Part shown: positions 18,542-27,758 of the stretch, one piece after another
Numbering within the stretch: position 1 is the first letter of the stretch
Layout: every line of letters begins with the position of its first letter
Source: an uncultured Flavobacteriaceae bacterium
GTDB taxonomy: Bacteria; Bacteroidota; Bacteroidia; Flavobacteriales; Flavobacteriaceae
Reading direction: 5' to 3'
Length of the DNA: 64,000 nt
Assembly: GCA_947494325.1 (NCBI GenBank)
Contig: CANLUS010000002.1
Coordinates: forward strand, 310,001 to 374,000
Program-made: the position numbers and the translations under genes
Notes under the pieces: model-generated
Databases searched by the model: none
What the model was told of the DNA's origin: nothing
Seen by the model: the letters and a program-made list of their open reading frames with translations, nothing else

Positions 18542-19529
18542 CGAATCTCAAGAGAATAATTTGGAATTTGAAAACAGGATAGATGTATCAGAATTACAGG
18601 AAAATATACATCTCATAAAACAACAGTTACATAAAGTAATTGTAGGTCAAAACGACATGATCGATTTATTAATTGTGGCGATATTAGCAGACGGACACGC
18701 CCTTATAGAAGGTGTTCCTGGAGTGGCAAAAACGCTAGCTGCTAAACTTTTAGCAAAAACTATATCCATGGATTTTAGTAGAATTCAGTTCACACCAGAT
18801 TTAATGCCTTCTGATATTCTGGGAACCTCAGTTTTCAATGTAAAAACTTCTGAATTTGAATTTAAAAAGGGTCCGATATTTTCCAATACAATTTTGATTG
18901 ATGAGATCAATAGAGCTCCGGCAAAAACGCAAGCAGCTTTATTTGAGGTTATGGAAGAAAAACAAGTGACAATTGACGGCCAAACATATAAAATGTCTGA
19001 ACCGTTTGTGGTATTAGCAACTCAAAACCCTATCGAGCAAGAAGGAACGTATAGATTACCAGAAGCTCAATTAGATCGTTTTATATTTAAAATAGATGTA
19101 GATTATCCTTCAGGAACTGAAGAACTAGCCATTATTACAAAAGAGCATGAGCGAAAAAATAATGCTAAAATTCAAGAAATTGCATCTGTAATCTCTGGCG
19201 CCAATATTAAAAAATACAAAGAGTTAATTACACATGTTAGTATTGAAGGGAACCTTTTAAAATACATTGCCGACATTGTTGTTAATACAAGAACGAATTC
19301 ATTGTTATATCTTGGCGCTTCTCCTAGAGCGACAATCGCAATTCTAAAAGCTTCAAAGGCATTTGCCGCTTTAAGCGGTCGAGATTTTGTAACCCCCGAG
19401 GATATTAAAAAAGCTGCTATCCCCGTTTTACAACATCGTGTTATTGTTACTCCTGAAAGAGAAATGGAAGGTCTAACTAGTAAACAGATCATCGATCAAA
19501 TTATTGAAGCAATTGAAATTCCAAGGTAA
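18525..19529 (+). CDS. MoxR-family AAA+ ATPase
   Basis: 334 aa cytosolic AAA+ ATPase, presumed chaperone for assembly or activation of protein complexes. Walker A is GVPGVAKT at residues 63-70, Walker B is ILIDEINRAPAKTQAALFEV, and sensor 1 is ATQNPIEQEGTYRLPEAQLDRF, all typical of MoxR. The C-terminal lid carries YLGASPRATIAILKASKAFA. The start codon lies inside the end of the DUF4350 gene. It is followed 14 nt later by the DUF58 gene, its usual partner, which carries a vWA-like fold. Confidence 0.95.
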   Translation: MEETTNESQENNLEFENRIDVSELQENIHLIKQQLHKVIVGQNDMIDLLIVAILADGHALIEGVPGVAKTLAAKLLAKTISMDFSRIQFTPDLMPSDILGTSVFNVKTSEFEFKKGPIFSNTILIDEINRAPAKTQAALFEVMEEKQVTIDGQTYKMSEPFVVLATQNPIEQEGTYRLPEAQLDRFIFKIDVDYPSGTEELAIITKEHERKNNAKIQEIASVISGANIKKYKELITHVSIEGNLLKYIADIVVNTRTNSLLYLGASPRATIAILKASKAFAALSGRDFVTPEDIKKAAIPVLQHRVIVTPEREMEGLTSKQIIDQIIEAIEIPR

Positions 19530-19543
19530 TAGATCAACAAGTA

Positions 19544-20878
19544 ATGACTAAATTATATAATTCACTCTTTCTAAATAATAGGCTTTTTATATGTCTAGGT
19601 ATCATTGCGGCTTTATTCGTAATTGGTTTTTTTATACCTATATTGTTTAGCATATCGAAGGTTTTATTATTTATTGTAGGTCTTTTAACCCTTATAGATA
19701 TATTTATAGTTTATAGTCAAAAACAAGGTTTGAATTTAAATCGTACGTTGCCCGAAAGATTATCGAATGGTGATAAGAATAAAATAAATATTGATCTAAA
19801 AAATAACTACAATATACCCATTTACACTACTTTAATAGAAGAGTTACCATATCAATTTCAAAAAAGGGACTTTATTTTTAAGCAACATTTAAAACCATCT
19901 GAAGAGAAAAATTTATATTACAATTTAAGACCTACACGTAGAGGGACTTATAATTTTGGTCATGTAAACGCATATGTCAATTCTCCTTTACAATTGGCCA
20001 CTAAAAAATACATATTAGGCGAAATCAAAGAAATAAAATGCTATCCATCGTTTTTAAAATTAAAGGAGTTTGACATTAAAGCCTTTACGAGCAAAGTGAA
20101 TACCGTTGGATCTAAAAAAGTAAGACGACTGGGTCATTCATTAGAATTTGAACAGATTAAAGAATACGTTTCTGGAGATGATATTAGAACGTTAAATTGG
20201 AAAGCCACTGCTAAAAGGAATCAGCTAATGGTGAATCAATATATTGAAGAAAAATCACAACCTATTTATTCGATTGTTGATAAGGGGCGGGTAATGCAAA
20301 TGAACTTTAATCAATTAACATTACTCGATTATGCCATCAACGCGACACTGGCAATTAGCAATGTGATATTGAGAAAACAAGACAAAGCAGGTATGCTTAC
20401 TTTTTCCAATAAGATAGAAGATTTAATAGTTGCTGATCAGCGAAATTCTCAAATGAACCTGATATCTGAAACACTTCACAATATAAAAACTGACTATTCT
20501 GAATCAGATTTTAGTTTACTTTACGCCACAATTAAACGTAAAATCACAAGTCGGAGTTTGCTGATTATTTATACAAATTTTGAAACCATGGACGCTTTAA
20601 ATAGGCAACTGCCCTATTTAAGAGGTCTAGCAAAAAATCATTTATTATTAATCGTATTCTTTAAAAACACTGAACTTGATGCAATTACAAATTTAGATGC
20701 ACAGAACATTCAGGACGTATATGATAAAGTAATTGCGGAAAAATTTATGTACGAAAAGAGACAGATAGTGAATGAACTTAAAAAATACGGCATACAATCA
20801 ATATTAACGAAACCAGAAAATCTTACTGGTGATACTATAAATAAATATCTTTCGTTAAAATCCCGCGGATTGATTTAA
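19544..20878 (+). CDS. DUF58 (vWA-like) protein
   Basis: 444 aa. Two closely spaced transmembrane helices at about 10-60 anchor it. A periplasmic or linker beta-rich region follows (LRPTRRGTYNFG). The DUF58 core is at about 190-280, with SLEFEQIKEYVSGDDIRTLNWKATAK split across the signature and a following vWA-type region (YSIVDKGRVM, ATLAISNVILRKQDKAGMLTF). It is encoded directly after MoxR in one operon. Known MoxR/DUF58 pairs are thought to work together on a membrane-linked target, but no substrate is established. Confidence 0.92.
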   Translation: MTKLYNSLFLNNRLFICLGIIAALFVIGFFIPILFSISKVLLFIVGLLTLIDIFIVYSQKQGLNLNRTLPERLSNGDKNKINIDLKNNYNIPIYTTLIEELPYQFQKRDFIFKQHLKPSEEKNLYYNLRPTRRGTYNFGHVNAYVNSPLQLATKKYILGEIKEIKCYPSFLKLKEFDIKAFTSKVNTVGSKKVRRLGHSLEFEQIKEYVSGDDIRTLNWKATAKRNQLMVNQYIEEKSQPIYSIVDKGRVMQMNFNQLTLLDYAINATLAISNVILRKQDKAGMLTFSNKIEDLIVADQRNSQMNLISETLHNIKTDYSESDFSLLYATIKRKITSRSLLIIYTNFETMDALNRQLPYLRGLAKNHLLLIVFFKNTELDAITNLDAQNIQDVYDKVIAEKFMYEKRQIVNELKKYGIQSILTKPENLTGDTINKYLSLKSRGLI

Positions 20879-20918
20879 AACTTTACATTTATAATTATTA
20901 ACCAAAACAATCAACAAA

Positions 20919-21323
20919 ATGAACTGGTATTTAAAAGTATTACAAGAATATGCTAATTTCGAAGGAAGAGCAAGAAGACAAGAATATTGGATGTTTGCCT
21001 TATTTCAGATTATCGCAGTGATTATCGCAATGCTCCTTGATAATTTTCTAGGCCTATCCTTTGGGGCTGGAATTCCATATGGATGGTTGTACTTAATATA
21101 TGCTCTTGCAACTTTCATCCCCACTTTATCGGTTTCTGTTAGAAGATTACATGATAGCGGAAAAAGTGGTTGGTGGTATTTGATTGTCTTAGTACCATTT
21201 ATTGGAGGCTTATGGCTTCTTGTTCTGTTATGTATGGATAGTGAGTTTGGTCAAAATAAATGGGGCCCAAATCCAAAAGGTGAAGGAAACAATGCTGCTA
21301 TTGATCAAATTGGTACTGAATAA
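20919..21323 (+). CDS. DUF805 small membrane protein
   Basis: 134 aa with four predicted membrane segments. Signature blocks are YANFEGRARRQEYWMFALF, SVRRLHDSGKSGWWYL and a C-terminal SEFGQNKWGPNP, all typical of DUF805. The family is widespread and uncharacterised. It starts 40 nt after DUF58 and ends at a strong hairpin terminator, so it is probably the last gene of the MoxR operon. Confidence 0.92.
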   Translation: MNWYLKVLQEYANFEGRARRQEYWMFALFQIIAVIIAMLLDNFLGLSFGAGIPYGWLYLIYALATFIPTLSVSVRRLHDSGKSGWWYLIVLVPFIGGLWLLVLLCMDSEFGQNKWGPNPKGEGNNAAIDQIGTE

Positions 21324-21342
21324 TTTCACATATAACCTATTT

Positions 21343-21378
21343 AAACCGCTGTTTTACTTTAAATAGCGGTTTTTTTTT
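21343..21378 (+). terminator. Rho-independent terminator after DUF805
   Basis: Arms AAACCGCT (21343-21350) and AGCGGTTT (21365-21372) flank a 14-nt loop and run into a T tract. This marks the probable end of the MoxR/DUF58/DUF805 transcript and separates it from lipoprotein paralogue B. Confidence 0.85.
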
Positions 21379-21445
21379 ATACAATATCTAAATAAGCAAC
21401 TCGTTATTAGTCTTAACTAAACCCATAGCTACTAAATTAACCGTT

Positions 21446-22651
21446 ATGAACCTATCTATCAAATTTCCAAAAGTTTTAATACTTATTCTTGCAACTGCAG
21501 TTGTGCTTTCTTGTAGCACTTCTAAAAGAACCCAAGAAGCCCTAAATACTGGTAATTATGCTAGCGCCATTAATACCTCAATAGCAAAATTATCCTCTAA
21601 TAAAACCAAAAAAGGTAATCAGAAGTATATTTATATGCTAGAAGAGGCTTTTTCAAAGAATTCTGCCAGAGAATTAAAGGAAATTGACTTTTTATTAAAA
21701 GAAGGCAACGGGGCGAATTATGAACGAGTATATAATACATATTTGAGACTAAATACTATTCAAAATAGAATAAAACCCTTAATGCCTCTGCACATTATAG
21801 AAGAAGGAAGAAAAGCTGAATTTTCATTTAATGATTATACCAATGACATATTAAGTTCTAAAGAACAGCTTTCTTCATATCTATATACCAACGCAACAAA
21901 TTTGGTGAAAACGGCAAGTACAAAATTCGACTTTAGGAAGGCCTATAACGATTTTGTTTATTTAGATAAGTTGAGCCCAGGATATAAAGATACCAAGACA
22001 CAAATAGAAGAGGCTTATGAAAACGGTATTGATTACGTAAAAGTAAAGTCCTATAATGCTAGTGATAAGGTAATTCCGAAGCCTTTAGAGGATGAACTAT
22101 TGAACTTCAATGCTTATGGCCTGAACGATTTATGGACAAAATATCATACAAATCCACAAAAAGGAACATCATATAACTATGAAATGATTTTAGAATTTGT
22201 AAGCATCAATATAAGCCCAGAATCTATCAGCCAAAAAGAAATTATTAAAGAAAAAGAAATCAAAGACGGACAAAAATATGTACTCGATTCTAATGGTAAT
22301 GTTGCCAAAGACAGTCTTGGCAATGACATCAAAGAAGATAAATTCATCAAAGTTCGTAGTGTCTTTAATAGGTTAGCTCAGCACAAAGAAGCGAATATTA
22401 CTGCAAAAGTGAGCTATTTTGATTTGCAAACCAACCAGCTGGTAAATTCATACCCGATAACATCAGGATTTATATTTGAACATATTTACGGAACGTATAC
22501 CGGAGATAAAAGAGCCCTCGATCAAGATCTTATGGCAATGTCGAGAAGAAACGCGGTGCCATTCCCAACCAGCGAACAAATGATTTTTGACTCTGGGGAA
22601 GATTTAAAATCAAAGCTCAAAAATATCGTAATCGCTTATAAATTTAATTAA
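21446..22651 (+). CDS. Uncharacterised lipoprotein, paralogue B flanking the MoxR locus
   Basis: 401 aa lipoprotein with the lipid-modified cysteine at residue 23 (VVLSC). It is a clear paralogue of the 13541-14713 product: LNTGNYASAINTSIAKL matches SSGNYENAFAVSIEKL, DSNGNVAKDSLGNDIK matches DANGNVVKDDKGNDVK, and YTGDKRALDQD matches FRGDQRAIEQK. The remaining sequence has diverged strongly, so the duplication is old. It is separated from DUF805 by a terminator and has no recognised promoter box. It is convergent with ytxJ, with 14 nt between stops. Function unknown. Confidence 0.85.
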   Translation: MNLSIKFPKVLILILATAVVLSCSTSKRTQEALNTGNYASAINTSIAKLSSNKTKKGNQKYIYMLEEAFSKNSARELKEIDFLLKEGNGANYERVYNTYLRLNTIQNRIKPLMPLHIIEEGRKAEFSFNDYTNDILSSKEQLSSYLYTNATNLVKTASTKFDFRKAYNDFVYLDKLSPGYKDTKTQIEEAYENGIDYVKVKSYNASDKVIPKPLEDELLNFNAYGLNDLWTKYHTNPQKGTSYNYEMILEFVSINISPESISQKEIIKEKEIKDGQKYVLDSNGNVAKDSLGNDIKEDKFIKVRSVFNRLAQHKEANITAKVSYFDLQTNQLVNSYPITSGFIFEHIYGTYTGDKRALDQDLMAMSRRNAVPFPTSEQMIFDSGEDLKSKLKNIVIAYKFN

Positions 22652-22668
22652 CCTCTTAGTAGGTTTTA
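22649..22668 (+). terminator. Weak hairpin between convergent genes
   Basis: AACCT/AGGTT, a 5-bp stem with a 6-nt loop, followed by a short T run just after the lipoprotein B stop. The stem is short, so this is a tentative terminator. Confidence 0.25.
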
Positions 22669-23037
22669 AAGTTTTACACTCATTATATCATAGTGAGATC
22701 CATGGGCAGCTACTGCTCCATTTTTAAACACCAACAATTGAGGAGATTGATGCATCACACCGAAACGTGCGGCAATTTCATCAGAAATCGTACGGTAACT
22801 CAATAGATCTAAATAATAGAAGTCGATCTCCCCGGTGTCTTCTTGACGTTCGAACTGTCGTTTTACACCACTACTAATACCGCAGCGCGTACTATGCTTA
22901 AAAATAGCTTGGTATTTTCCTGATGATTTCTTAATTATTTCGTCAAGCTGATTCACATCAGTTAATGGTATCCAATTGACGATTGGTTGTTCTTTTTTTT
23001 CTGATTTTTCTCCGAAAAGGCTTTTAAAAATTCCCAT
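22666..23037 (-). CDS. ytxJ: YtxJ-type bacilliredoxin
   Basis: 123 aa thioredoxin-fold protein of the bacillithiol-system YtxJ family. A single redox cysteine C52 lies in FKHSTRCGIS, where classical thioredoxins have CGPC, so it should act by a monothiol (de-bacillithiolation) mechanism. SYRTISDEIAARFGVMHQSPQLLVFKNG contains the cis-proline (QSPQ) block; the extreme C-terminus is DIMSVKL. Its presence suggests that the organism makes bacillithiol; no bsh biosynthesis gene is in the window. It is divergent from clpB, with about 120 nt between the starts, and both could serve thiol/protein stress responses. Confidence 0.88.
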   Translation of the reverse strand: MGIFKSLFGEKSEKKEQPIVNWIPLTDVNQLDEIIKKSSGKYQAIFKHSTRCGISSGVKRQFERQEDTGEIDFYYLDLLSYRTISDEIAARFGVMHQSPQLLVFKNGAVAAHGSHYDIMSVKL

Positions 23038-23055
23038 ACATTCTATATAAAATTA

Positions 23056-23097
23056 GACAAATTGTCCTGTTTTTTGTTGTTTTACAGTCAATTTGTC
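23056..23097. repeat. Inverted repeat in the ytxJ/clpB divergent promoter region
   Basis: GACAAATTG at 23056-23064 and CAATTTGTC at 23089-23097 are exact reverse complements, separated by 24 nt. They sit between the divergent ytxJ and clpB starts, where an operator would be expected. No TAnnTTTG box is visible here. Whether a regulator binds is unknown. Confidence 0.35.
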
Positions 23098-23159
23098 GTT
23101 CATATCTCCACTTTCTTACGATGGAATGCTATTTGAGCAAATATCTTAAAAATAACACT

Positions 23160-25748
23160 ATGAATTTTAATAATTATACTATAAAATCACAAGAAGCGGT
23201 GCAACAAGCTCAGCAAATTGCACAAGGCTACGGTCATCAGCAAATTGAAAACGCCCACCTATTAAAAGGCATTTTCGAAGTTGATGAAAACGTTACTCCT
23301 TTCTTACTTAATAAATTAGGAGTGAACGTAGATATCTTTAAACAAACACTAGAAAGAATAATAGAAAGTTTTTCTAAAGTTTCGGGAGCAGACATTGTAC
23401 TTTCAAGAAATACTGGAACGCTATTTAACGATGCCGCAAACATTGCAAAAAAAATGAAAGATGAATATGTGTCTATCGAACATTTATTAGTTGGTTTGTT
23501 AAAATCGAAAGATGCGGTTGGACAATTACTCAAAGACAATGGAGTTACAGATAAAGGTTTAAAAGATACTATTCAAGAACTTCGAAAAGGCAGTAATGTA
23601 ACCTCCCAAGGCGCCGAAGACACCTATAATTCATTAAGCAAGTATGCAAAAAATTTAAATGAGTTAGCGAATGATGGTAAATTAGATCCTGTTATTGGTA
23701 GAGATGAAGAAATACGTAGAATTCTACAAATATTATCTCGTCGAACAAAAAACAATCCTATCTTAATTGGCGAACCAGGAGTTGGTAAGACGGCAATTGC
23801 TGAAGGGCTTGCTCATAGAATTGTAAAAGGCGATGTACCTGATAATTTACAGGAAAAAATCATCTACTCTTTAGATATGGGAGCCTTAATTGCCGGAGCT
23901 AAATATAAAGGTGAGTTCGAAGAGCGTTTAAAATCAGTTGTAAAAGAAGTGACTTCCGCCGATGGACAAATTGTACTGTTTATCGATGAGATTCACACCC
24001 TTGTCGGTGCTGGTGGTGGACAAGGAGCTATGGACGCCGCAAACATATTAAAACCAGCGTTAGCGAGAGGAGAACTGCGAGCTATAGGAGCCACTACCCT
24101 AGATGAATATCAAAAACACTTCGAAAAAGACAAAGCTCTCGAACGTCGATTCCAAAAAGTAGTTGTTGATGAACCTGATACCGAAAGTGCTATTTCAATC
24201 TTACGCGGAATTAAAGATAAATACGAAACACATCACAAAGTTCAAATAAAAGATGCGGCTATTATCGCCGCTGTAGAATTATCACAACGTTACATAACGG
24301 ATAGATTCTTACCAGATAAGGCTATTGATTTAATGGACGAGTCTGCCGCTAAATTACGAATGGAGATCAATTCAAAACCAGAAGAACTAGATGCTCTTGA
24401 TCGAAAAATAATGCAACTAGAAATAGAGATCGAAGCAATAAAACGAGAGAACGATCAAGAAAAATTGCAGAATCTTCAAAAAGAAGTAGCTAATTTAAAA
24501 GATGCGCGTGAAGATATCAATGCCAAATGGAAAAGTGAAAAAGATGTAGTTGATCAGATTCAGGCTGCGAAAAAGGCTATTGAAAGCTATAAATTAGAGG
24601 CAGAAAAGGCCGAACGTGAAGGTGATTATGGAAAAGTCGCAGAATTGCGTTACGGTAAGATAAAAGATGAAGAAGAAAAGTTAGCTTCTCAACAAGCAGA
24701 GCTAGCAAAAAACCAAGAGAACGCTCTAATAAAAGAGGAAATTACAAGTGAAGATATTGCTGAAGTAGTTGCAAAATGGACAGGTATTCCTGTACAAAAA
24801 ATGTTACAAAGTGAACGCGAAAAGTTATTAGATTTAGAAAATGAACTACACAAACGAGTAATTGGTCAAGAAGAAGCAATAGGAGCAGTTTCTGATGCAG
24901 TGAGACGCTCCAGAGCGGGATTACAAGACGATAAAAAACCAATTGGTTCCTTCCTGTTTTTAGGCACTACTGGTGTAGGAAAAACAGAACTGGCAAAGGC
25001 ACTCGCTGAGTACTTATTTGATGATGAGAGTGCTATGACCCGAATAGACATGAGTGAATATCAAGAACGTCATGCCGTGAGTAGATTGGTCGGAGCACCT
25101 CCAGGATATGTTGGCTATGATGAAGGCGGACAATTAACGGAAGCCGTGAGAAGAAAACCATATTCTGTGGTATTGCTAGATGAAATAGAGAAAGCACATC
25201 CAGACACCTTCAATATACTTTTACAAGTATTAGATGAAGGAAGATTGACAGATAATAAAGGGCGTGTGGCTGATTTTAGAAACGCTATAATTATTATGAC
25301 GTCTAACATTGGAGCTCATTTAATTCAAGAGAATTTCGAAGAGATTGACATGTCAAAGCGTGATCAGATTACTCAAAAAACAAAGATCGATGTCTTAAGC
25401 CTATTGAAGCAAACAGTGCGTCCCGAGTTTTTAAATAGAATCGATGAAGTAATAATGTTTACGCCCTTAAATAAAGAGGAAGTGGCGCGAATTGTTGAAT
25501 TGCAATTGGGTAATTTAATTACGATGCTTTCCGACAAAGGAATTTCAATGACTTGGACAGATGAAGCTCTTGAAAGTTTAGTCAATCAAGGATTTGACCC
25601 CCAATTTGGGGCCAGACCTATCAAAAGAGTGATACAACGAAAAGTTTTGAATGAATTGTCCAAAGAAATACTATCGAATAAGATCACTGATAATAGTTCG
25701 ATCTTGCTCGATGCTTTTGATGATAAATTAGTTTTTAGGAATAAATAA
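23160..25748 (+). CDS. clpB: ATP-dependent chaperone ClpB
   Basis: Hexameric AAA+ disaggregase working with DnaK to rescue aggregated proteins. Start set at 23160 ([18 protein letters not shown]), giving 862 aa; an ATG 13 codons upstream is possible but adds unrelated sequence. Domains: N-terminal Clp repeat (about 1-145), NBD1 with Walker [14 protein letters not shown] and [13 protein letters not shown], a coiled-coil middle domain (about 400-520), and NBD2 with [15 protein letters not shown] and [13 protein letters not shown]. There is no VGF-type ClpP loop, consistent with ClpB rather than ClpA/C. A hairpin terminator follows. Confidence 0.97.
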   Translation: MNFNNYTIKSQEAVQQAQQIAQGYGHQQIENAHLLKGIFEVDENVTPFLLNKLGVNVDIFKQTLERIIESFSKVSGADIVLSRNTGTLFNDAANIAKKMKDEYVSIEHLLVGLLKSKDAVGQLLKDNGVTDKGLKDTIQELRKGSNVTSQGAEDTYNSLSKYAKNLNELANDGKLDPVIGRDEEIRRILQILSRRTKNNPILIGEPGVGKTAIAEGLAHRIVKGDVPDNLQEKIIYSLDMGALIAGAKYKGEFEERLKSVVKEVTSADGQIVLFIDEIHTLVGAGGGQGAMDAANILKPALARGELRAIGATTLDEYQKHFEKDKALERRFQKVVVDEPDTESAISILRGIKDKYETHHKVQIKDAAIIAAVELSQRYITDRFLPDKAIDLMDESAAKLRMEINSKPEELDALDRKIMQLEIEIEAIKRENDQEKLQNLQKEVANLKDAREDINAKWKSEKDVVDQIQAAKKAIESYKLEAEKAEREGDYGKVAELRYGKIKDEEEKLASQQAELAKNQENALIKEEITSEDIAEVVAKWTGIPVQKMLQSEREKLLDLENELHKRVIGQEEAIGAVSDAVRRSRAGLQDDKKPIGSFLFLGTTGVGKTELAKALAEYLFDDESAMTRIDMSEYQERHAVSRLVGAPPGYVGYDEGGQLTEAVRRKPYSVVLLDEIEKAHPDTFNILLQVLDEGRLTDNKGRVADFRNAIIIMTSNIGAHLIQENFEEIDMSKRDQITQKTKIDVLSLLKQTVRPEFLNRIDEVIMFTPLNKEEVARIVELQLGNLITMLSDKGISMTWTDEALESLVNQGFDPQFGARPIKRVIQRKVLNELSKEILSNKITDNSSILLDAFDDKLVFRNK

Positions 25749-25766
25749 ATTTAAAACAATGTTTAT

Positions 25767-25793
25767 AAGCCATTCATATGAATGGCTTTTTTA
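25767..25793 (+). terminator. Rho-independent terminator after clpB
   Basis: AAGCCATTCAT and ATGAATGGCTT form an 11-bp near-perfect stem followed by TTTTT. It sits 18 nt after the clpB stop and rules out an upstream start for the next gene. Confidence 0.85.
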
Positions 25794-25822
25794 TTACTTT
25801 TAGATTTAGAAATCCATGTATT

Positions 25823-26188
25823 ATGAAAAAAATAATCTCAATTTTAGTAATCAGCTTCGTATTTATCAGTTATACATCAGCGCAAGAAACAACCAAAGAA
25901 CCTAAGAAATGGAAGTATGGCTTGCATTTTGACACCTTAACAGAAAAGCAGAAAGCATTTAACGGATTAACAAAAGGCGTAAGAATACATAAAGTTTCTA
26001 AGAATCATCCTGCCGAAGCAGCTGGAATGCTTGTTGGAGATATTCTAACACATGTAAGTGGAATTGAAATCACCGATCAGCCCCATTGCGTTGAAGTAAT
26101 GAAAAACGTTGATGTATCAAGTGGTACTTCCATTCTTAAAATAATAAGGAACGGAGTCAAAATGGATATTCTTGTAAAATTTGAATAG
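25823..26188 (+). CDS. Exported small PDZ-domain protein
   Basis: 121 aa from the Met at 25823 (MKKIISILVISFVFISYTSAQ, a clean signal peptide). A longer frame starting at 25778 overlaps the clpB terminator and was rejected. The mature part is essentially one PDZ domain: GVRIHKVSKNHPAEAAGMLVGDILTHVSG with the GDIL/SGIEI core, ending SILKIIRNGVKMDILVKF. There is no protease domain. Periplasmic PDZ-only proteins may act as adaptors, but no partner is evident. It converges on the alpha/beta-hydrolase gene with 3 nt between stops. Confidence 0.82.
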   Translation: MKKIISILVISFVFISYTSAQETTKEPKKWKYGLHFDTLTEKQKAFNGLTKGVRIHKVSKNHPAEAAGMLVGDILTHVSGIEITDQPHCVEVMKNVDVSSGTSILKIIRNGVKMDILVKFE

Positions 26189-26191
26189 ATT

Positions 26192-27118
26192 TTAGTTGAT
26201 AAATTCTGTAATGAACTGTAAAATTTCATCAGTACTTTCTTCCTGAATATAGTGCTTTGAATCTATCACATGTATATTTTCAGATTTCACATTTAAGTCT
26301 GCAATAACAGCATTTTTCATAGGTTCCCATTGTAACATTTTATCGTGTTTACCCCAGATTACCATAGACGGAATGTCAATATTTTTAAGCGTTTCTTTAT
26401 AATCTGGTAAGGCATTACAGGTACTTGAAAAGAAAGTGTAAAGAGAATTCGTTTTACCCTCTAGTAATGGTCTTCTATAGCCTTCAACTTCATTAGCTGT
26501 CAAATTATTCTCCATCAAAGCGTTTTTAAACAGCTTTTTCATAATTGTTCTATTGGTCAACTTGTTGCTATAAAAACTAATTGAGAGTTTCGTTAATCCT
26601 CCTCGTTCGAAACGCATCGGCGGTTTGAAGCCATCTTCATAAATGATGGAGTTCAATACTACCAATTTTTCTATGCGGTTTGGGGCTAATTTAAATAGTT
26701 CCCAAGTCCATAATCCACCAGCATCATGAAAAACATGTGTCCAATGCTTAATTTTGAGATGATCCATGAACGCCAGCAGTCTTTTTCCGTGTGCTTCAGG
26801 TGTATATAAATCATACCCTTTAGGAGAATCACTAGAGCCAAAACCCAGCATATCAGGAGCAACAACTCGATATCCTTTTGCGACCAACCCATCAATCATT
26901 TTACGATAGAGCCAAGCAGAAGTAGGTACACCATGTAACAATACGATCACTTCACCTTCTCCTCTATCGATGTATTTGATAGCACCATCTGAAGATTCGA
27001 ATGATTTTTGACTCTTTCTAAAATCAGCGTAGGTCGGTTTGGAAGTATCGATCATATTTTTCTTCGATTTACAAGAGATAATAATTGTCAATAACAGCAA
27101 ACAATAGATGTATTTCAT
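26192..27118 (-). CDS. Alpha/beta-hydrolase lipoprotein (epoxide hydrolase / haloalkane dehalogenase-like)
   Basis: 308 aa with a lipoprotein signal (LTIIISC, Cys16). The fold shows the oxyanion motif VLLHGVPTSAWLYR, the cap-hinge APDMLGFGSSD, and a nucleophile elbow VFHDAGGLW whose nucleophile is Asp, as in epoxide hydrolases and haloalkane dehalogenases. An acid in WGKHDKML and a His in DSKHYIQEES complete the triad. Dehalogenases have Trp directly after the nucleophile (halide-stabilising); here it is Ala, so dehalogenation is unlikely. Substrate unknown. Anchoring in the envelope is unusual for this family. Confidence 0.83.
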   Translation of the reverse strand: MKYIYCLLLLTIIISCKSKKNMIDTSKPTYADFRKSQKSFESSDGAIKYIDRGEGEVIVLLHGVPTSAWLYRKMIDGLVAKGYRVVAPDMLGFGSSDSPKGYDLYTPEAHGKRLLAFMDHLKIKHWTHVFHDAGGLWTWELFKLAPNRIEKLVVLNSIIYEDGFKPPMRFERGGLTKLSISFYSNKLTNRTIMKKLFKNALMENNLTANEVEGYRRPLLEGKTNSLYTFFSSTCNALPDYKETLKNIDIPSMVIWGKHDKMLQWEPMKNAVIADLNVKSENIHVIDSKHYIQEESTDEILQFITEFIN

Positions 27119-27194
27119 AAGCCCTATAATGGTGATGGCTCTAAAATACTAAACTTTTAACGAAGTTAAATATTAAGGGCTCATTCTATTTATG

Positions 27195-27202
27195 TATTTT
27201 TG
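27195..27202 (+). promoter_or_regulatory. Candidate -7 box for the histidine phosphatase gene
   Basis: TATTTTTG, a full TAnnTTTG match, 15 nt upstream of the ATG at 27218. Its overlap with a potential TTG start argues for the ATG. Confidence 0.45.
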
Positions 27203-27217
27203 AACAAAACCACTTAT

Positions 27218-27718
27218 ATGAAACGTTTTTTAGTCACCCTTCTCTTTGCCATTTTTACTATTGGAGTCTACGCACAAGAAACCACCACATCAACCTACTA
27301 TTTAATTCGTCATGCAGAAAAAGATAGAAGTGATAAGACAAATAGAAATCCAGACCTTACCGAAAAAGGTCAAAAAAGAGCTGTAAAATGGAGCGAAGTA
27401 CTTAATAAATTTGGCATTGACGCTGTTTATTCAACGAACTACAATCGTACAATGAATACTGGTAAACCTACAGCAGATGCCAATAATTTAACCATTAAAA
27501 CGTATCATCCGTTTAAAATTGACATGAAGGCTTTTCTACAAGAAACAACGGGAAAAAATGTCTTGATAGTTGGTCACAGTAATACCACCGCTAGTTTTGC
27601 AAACAAATTAATAGGAAGTGAAGTCTATGGTGAAATTAACGATGACAATAATGGCAATTTATATATTGTAACAATACATGGAGATAAGACATCTCATGTA
27701 TTGATTAAAATGCAATAG
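27218..27718 (+). CDS. Exported histidine phosphatase (SixA/PGM-like)
   Basis: 166 aa from the ATG at 27218 (MKRFLVTLLFAIFTIGVYAQ, signal peptide). The phosphohistidine catalytic motif is YLIRHAEK near residue 30. The conserved arginine region is STNYNRTMNTGKP and the second histidine is VLIVGHSNT. The small size resembles SixA-type phosphatases, but the signal peptide places it in the periplasm, so it is probably a general phosphatase rather than a cytosolic phosphorelay enzyme. The smpB gene follows after 40 nt. Confidence 0.87.
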   Translation: MKRFLVTLLFAIFTIGVYAQETTTSTYYLIRHAEKDRSDKTNRNPDLTEKGQKRAVKWSEVLNKFGIDAVYSTNYNRTMNTGKPTADANNLTIKTYHPFKIDMKAFLQETTGKNVLIVGHSNTTASFANKLIGSEVYGEINDDNNGNLYIVTIHGDKTSHVLIKMQ

Positions 27719-27744
27719 AAATAGGCATATTCTTTAATTTTAGC

Positions 27745-27752
27745 TAGTTTTG
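27745..27752 (+). promoter_or_regulatory. Candidate -7 box for smpB
   Basis: TAGTTTTG matches TAnnTTTG and ends 6 nt before the smpB ATG at 27759. If used it would give an almost leaderless mRNA. Confidence 0.35.
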
Positions 27753-27758
27753 TCGTCA

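Noticed and set aside
23121-25748. A longer ClpB with 13 extra codons
   Set aside because: The known ClpB start (MNFNNYT...) fits better and the extra residues are unrelated to the N-domain.
25778-25822. An upstream start for the PDZ gene
   Set aside because: It overlaps the clpB terminator hairpin and would remove the clean signal peptide from the N-terminus.
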